From NCBI GenBank assembly GCA_004793585.1, contig SRZB01000017.1, positions 1-64,000 of the forward strand: DNA of 64,000 nt, given 5' to 3'. The stretch is from Hominisplanchenecus murintestinalis. GTDB lineage: Bacteria > Bacillota > Clostridia > Lachnospirales > Lachnospiraceae. Both the position numbers and the translations under genes were made by a program. The notes beneath the pieces were generated by a model. It saw nothing but the letters and a program-made list of their open reading frames with translations, was not told the DNA's origin and made no database searches. Position 1 is the stretch's first letter. Each line of letters starts with the position of its first letter. Below are positions 63,743-64,000 of this stretch, in pieces.

Positions 63743-63776
63743 CCCGCGGAGAACATGGTTTTCTGCGGGGCTTTTT
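63743..63776 (+). terminator. Intrinsic terminator after rpoD
   Basis: CCCGCGGAGAA pairs with TTTTCTGCGGG with a few G-U pairs, followed by CTTTTT. It lies a few bases past the rpoD stop. Confidence 0.8.
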
Positions 63777-63799
63777 ACGCACGTATTCTGTGTTTGGGA

Positions 63800-64000
63800 T
63801 TACAGGGAGTATATTAAGATTCCTGCAATGATAATAAGGTTTCCTGCAAGTTTTCCCTTCGTGATTTTCTCACCCAACAGGAAACGGGAGAGAAGCAGTA
63901 CGAACACGTAAGTGAAAGTGTCGATGATGGAGCCGTATTTGTACGGTACCTGGGTGTAGGCATAAGTGTTCAGAAGCAGCACTCCAAAAAAGATGAAATA
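63800..64000 (-). CDS. DMT/EamA-type membrane transporter (partial, C-terminal end)
   Basis: The minus-strand frame is open from the window edge to its stop at 63800-63802. The last 66 residues contain two membrane helices with SIIDTFTYVFVLLLSRFLLGEKITKGKLAGNLIIIAGILIYSL, the typical end of drug/metabolite transporter proteins, with the LGEKIT loop before the final helix. The substrate cannot be given. Confidence 0.75.
   Translation of the reverse strand, partial: YFIFFGVLLLNTYAYTQVPYKYGSIIDTFTYVFVLLLSRFLLGEKITKGKLAGNLIIIAGILIYSL

Noticed and set aside
1..64000. CRISPR arrays, tRNA or rRNA genes, prophage genes, complete insertion sequences
   Set aside because: I looked for regularly spaced repeats, tRNA-like cloverleaf ends, rRNA-like sequence and transposase motifs and saw none. 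Only the two miniature elements represent mobile DNA.

Overview
The window looks like a chromosomal segment of a spore-forming, strictly anaerobic Firmicute, most likely a gut Lachnospiraceae. The signs are: a spoIIGA-sigE sporulation pair; a monomeric group-B-type [FeFe] hydrogenase; a GGGtGRT protein next to a NifU-like scaffold; LL-diaminopimelate aminotransferase (dapL); a glnA-ANTAR pair; a T-box in front of aspS-gatCAB; and very few rRNA-like or phage-like features. Purine-rich Shine-Dalgarno sites are strong throughout. I see no rRNA, tRNA, CRISPR array, prophage or transposase gene. Species cannot be fixed from the sequence alone.

Layout, left to right. 1-5.1 kb: the 3' end of one gene; a PadR-DUF1700-DUF4097 operon with a palindromic operator; aroD; and spoIIGA-sigE behind a promoter with an unusually long spacer. 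5.2-9.4 kb: hydrogenase, an AlkD-like protein, and the scaffold/GGGtGRT pair. 9.5-14.2 kb: a Bce-type ABC transporter with its own two-component system. 14.2-20.4 kb (minus strand): YmaF, a Nat-type ABC exporter, and the dTDP-rhamnose genes rfbABDC. 20.6-26.3 kb: a secreted NlpC/P60 hydrolase, glnA with a structured leader and an ANTAR antiterminator-type regulator, dapF and dapL. 26.4-33 kb: a MoxR/VWA pair and a copper operon (copA, csoR, copZ, dus). 33-39.5 kb: a two-component system with a large sensor, then a minus-strand Na/Pi transporter and phoPR, with matching direct-repeat boxes.

39.7-42.4 kb: a DUF1835/DUF3658 protein, a HepT-MntA type toxin-antitoxin pair and a YdcF protein. 42.5-48 kb: T-box leader, aspS, gatC, gatA, gatB. 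48.2-49.8 kb: an OLD-like ATPase and a truncated partner gene. 50-55.4 kb: the folate genes folC, folE, an HD protein, folP and folB/K, followed by pheA. 55.4-63.7 kb: a DUF815 ATPase, ppx, ppk1, clpX, a divergent lspA and rpoD. The window ends in a minus-strand DMT-type transporter fragment.

The strongest new observation is a 143-bp non-autonomous mobile element inside the 3' end of folP. It has 14-bp perfect terminal inverted repeats starting GTAAC and a perfect 8-bp target duplication (AAAAAGGG). Removing it computationally restores a normal 272-residue folP. A 32-bp relative with a 7/8 duplication sits just upstream of the folC promoter. The ends and the 8-bp duplication fit mobilisation by an IS66-type transposase (inference). 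Other observations worth following are a hexaloop hairpin in the glnA leader that is mutually exclusive with a terminator, two matching PhoP-like boxes, an rfb promoter with a dyad in a 19-bp spacer, and the uncharacterised scaffold/GGGtGRT pair.
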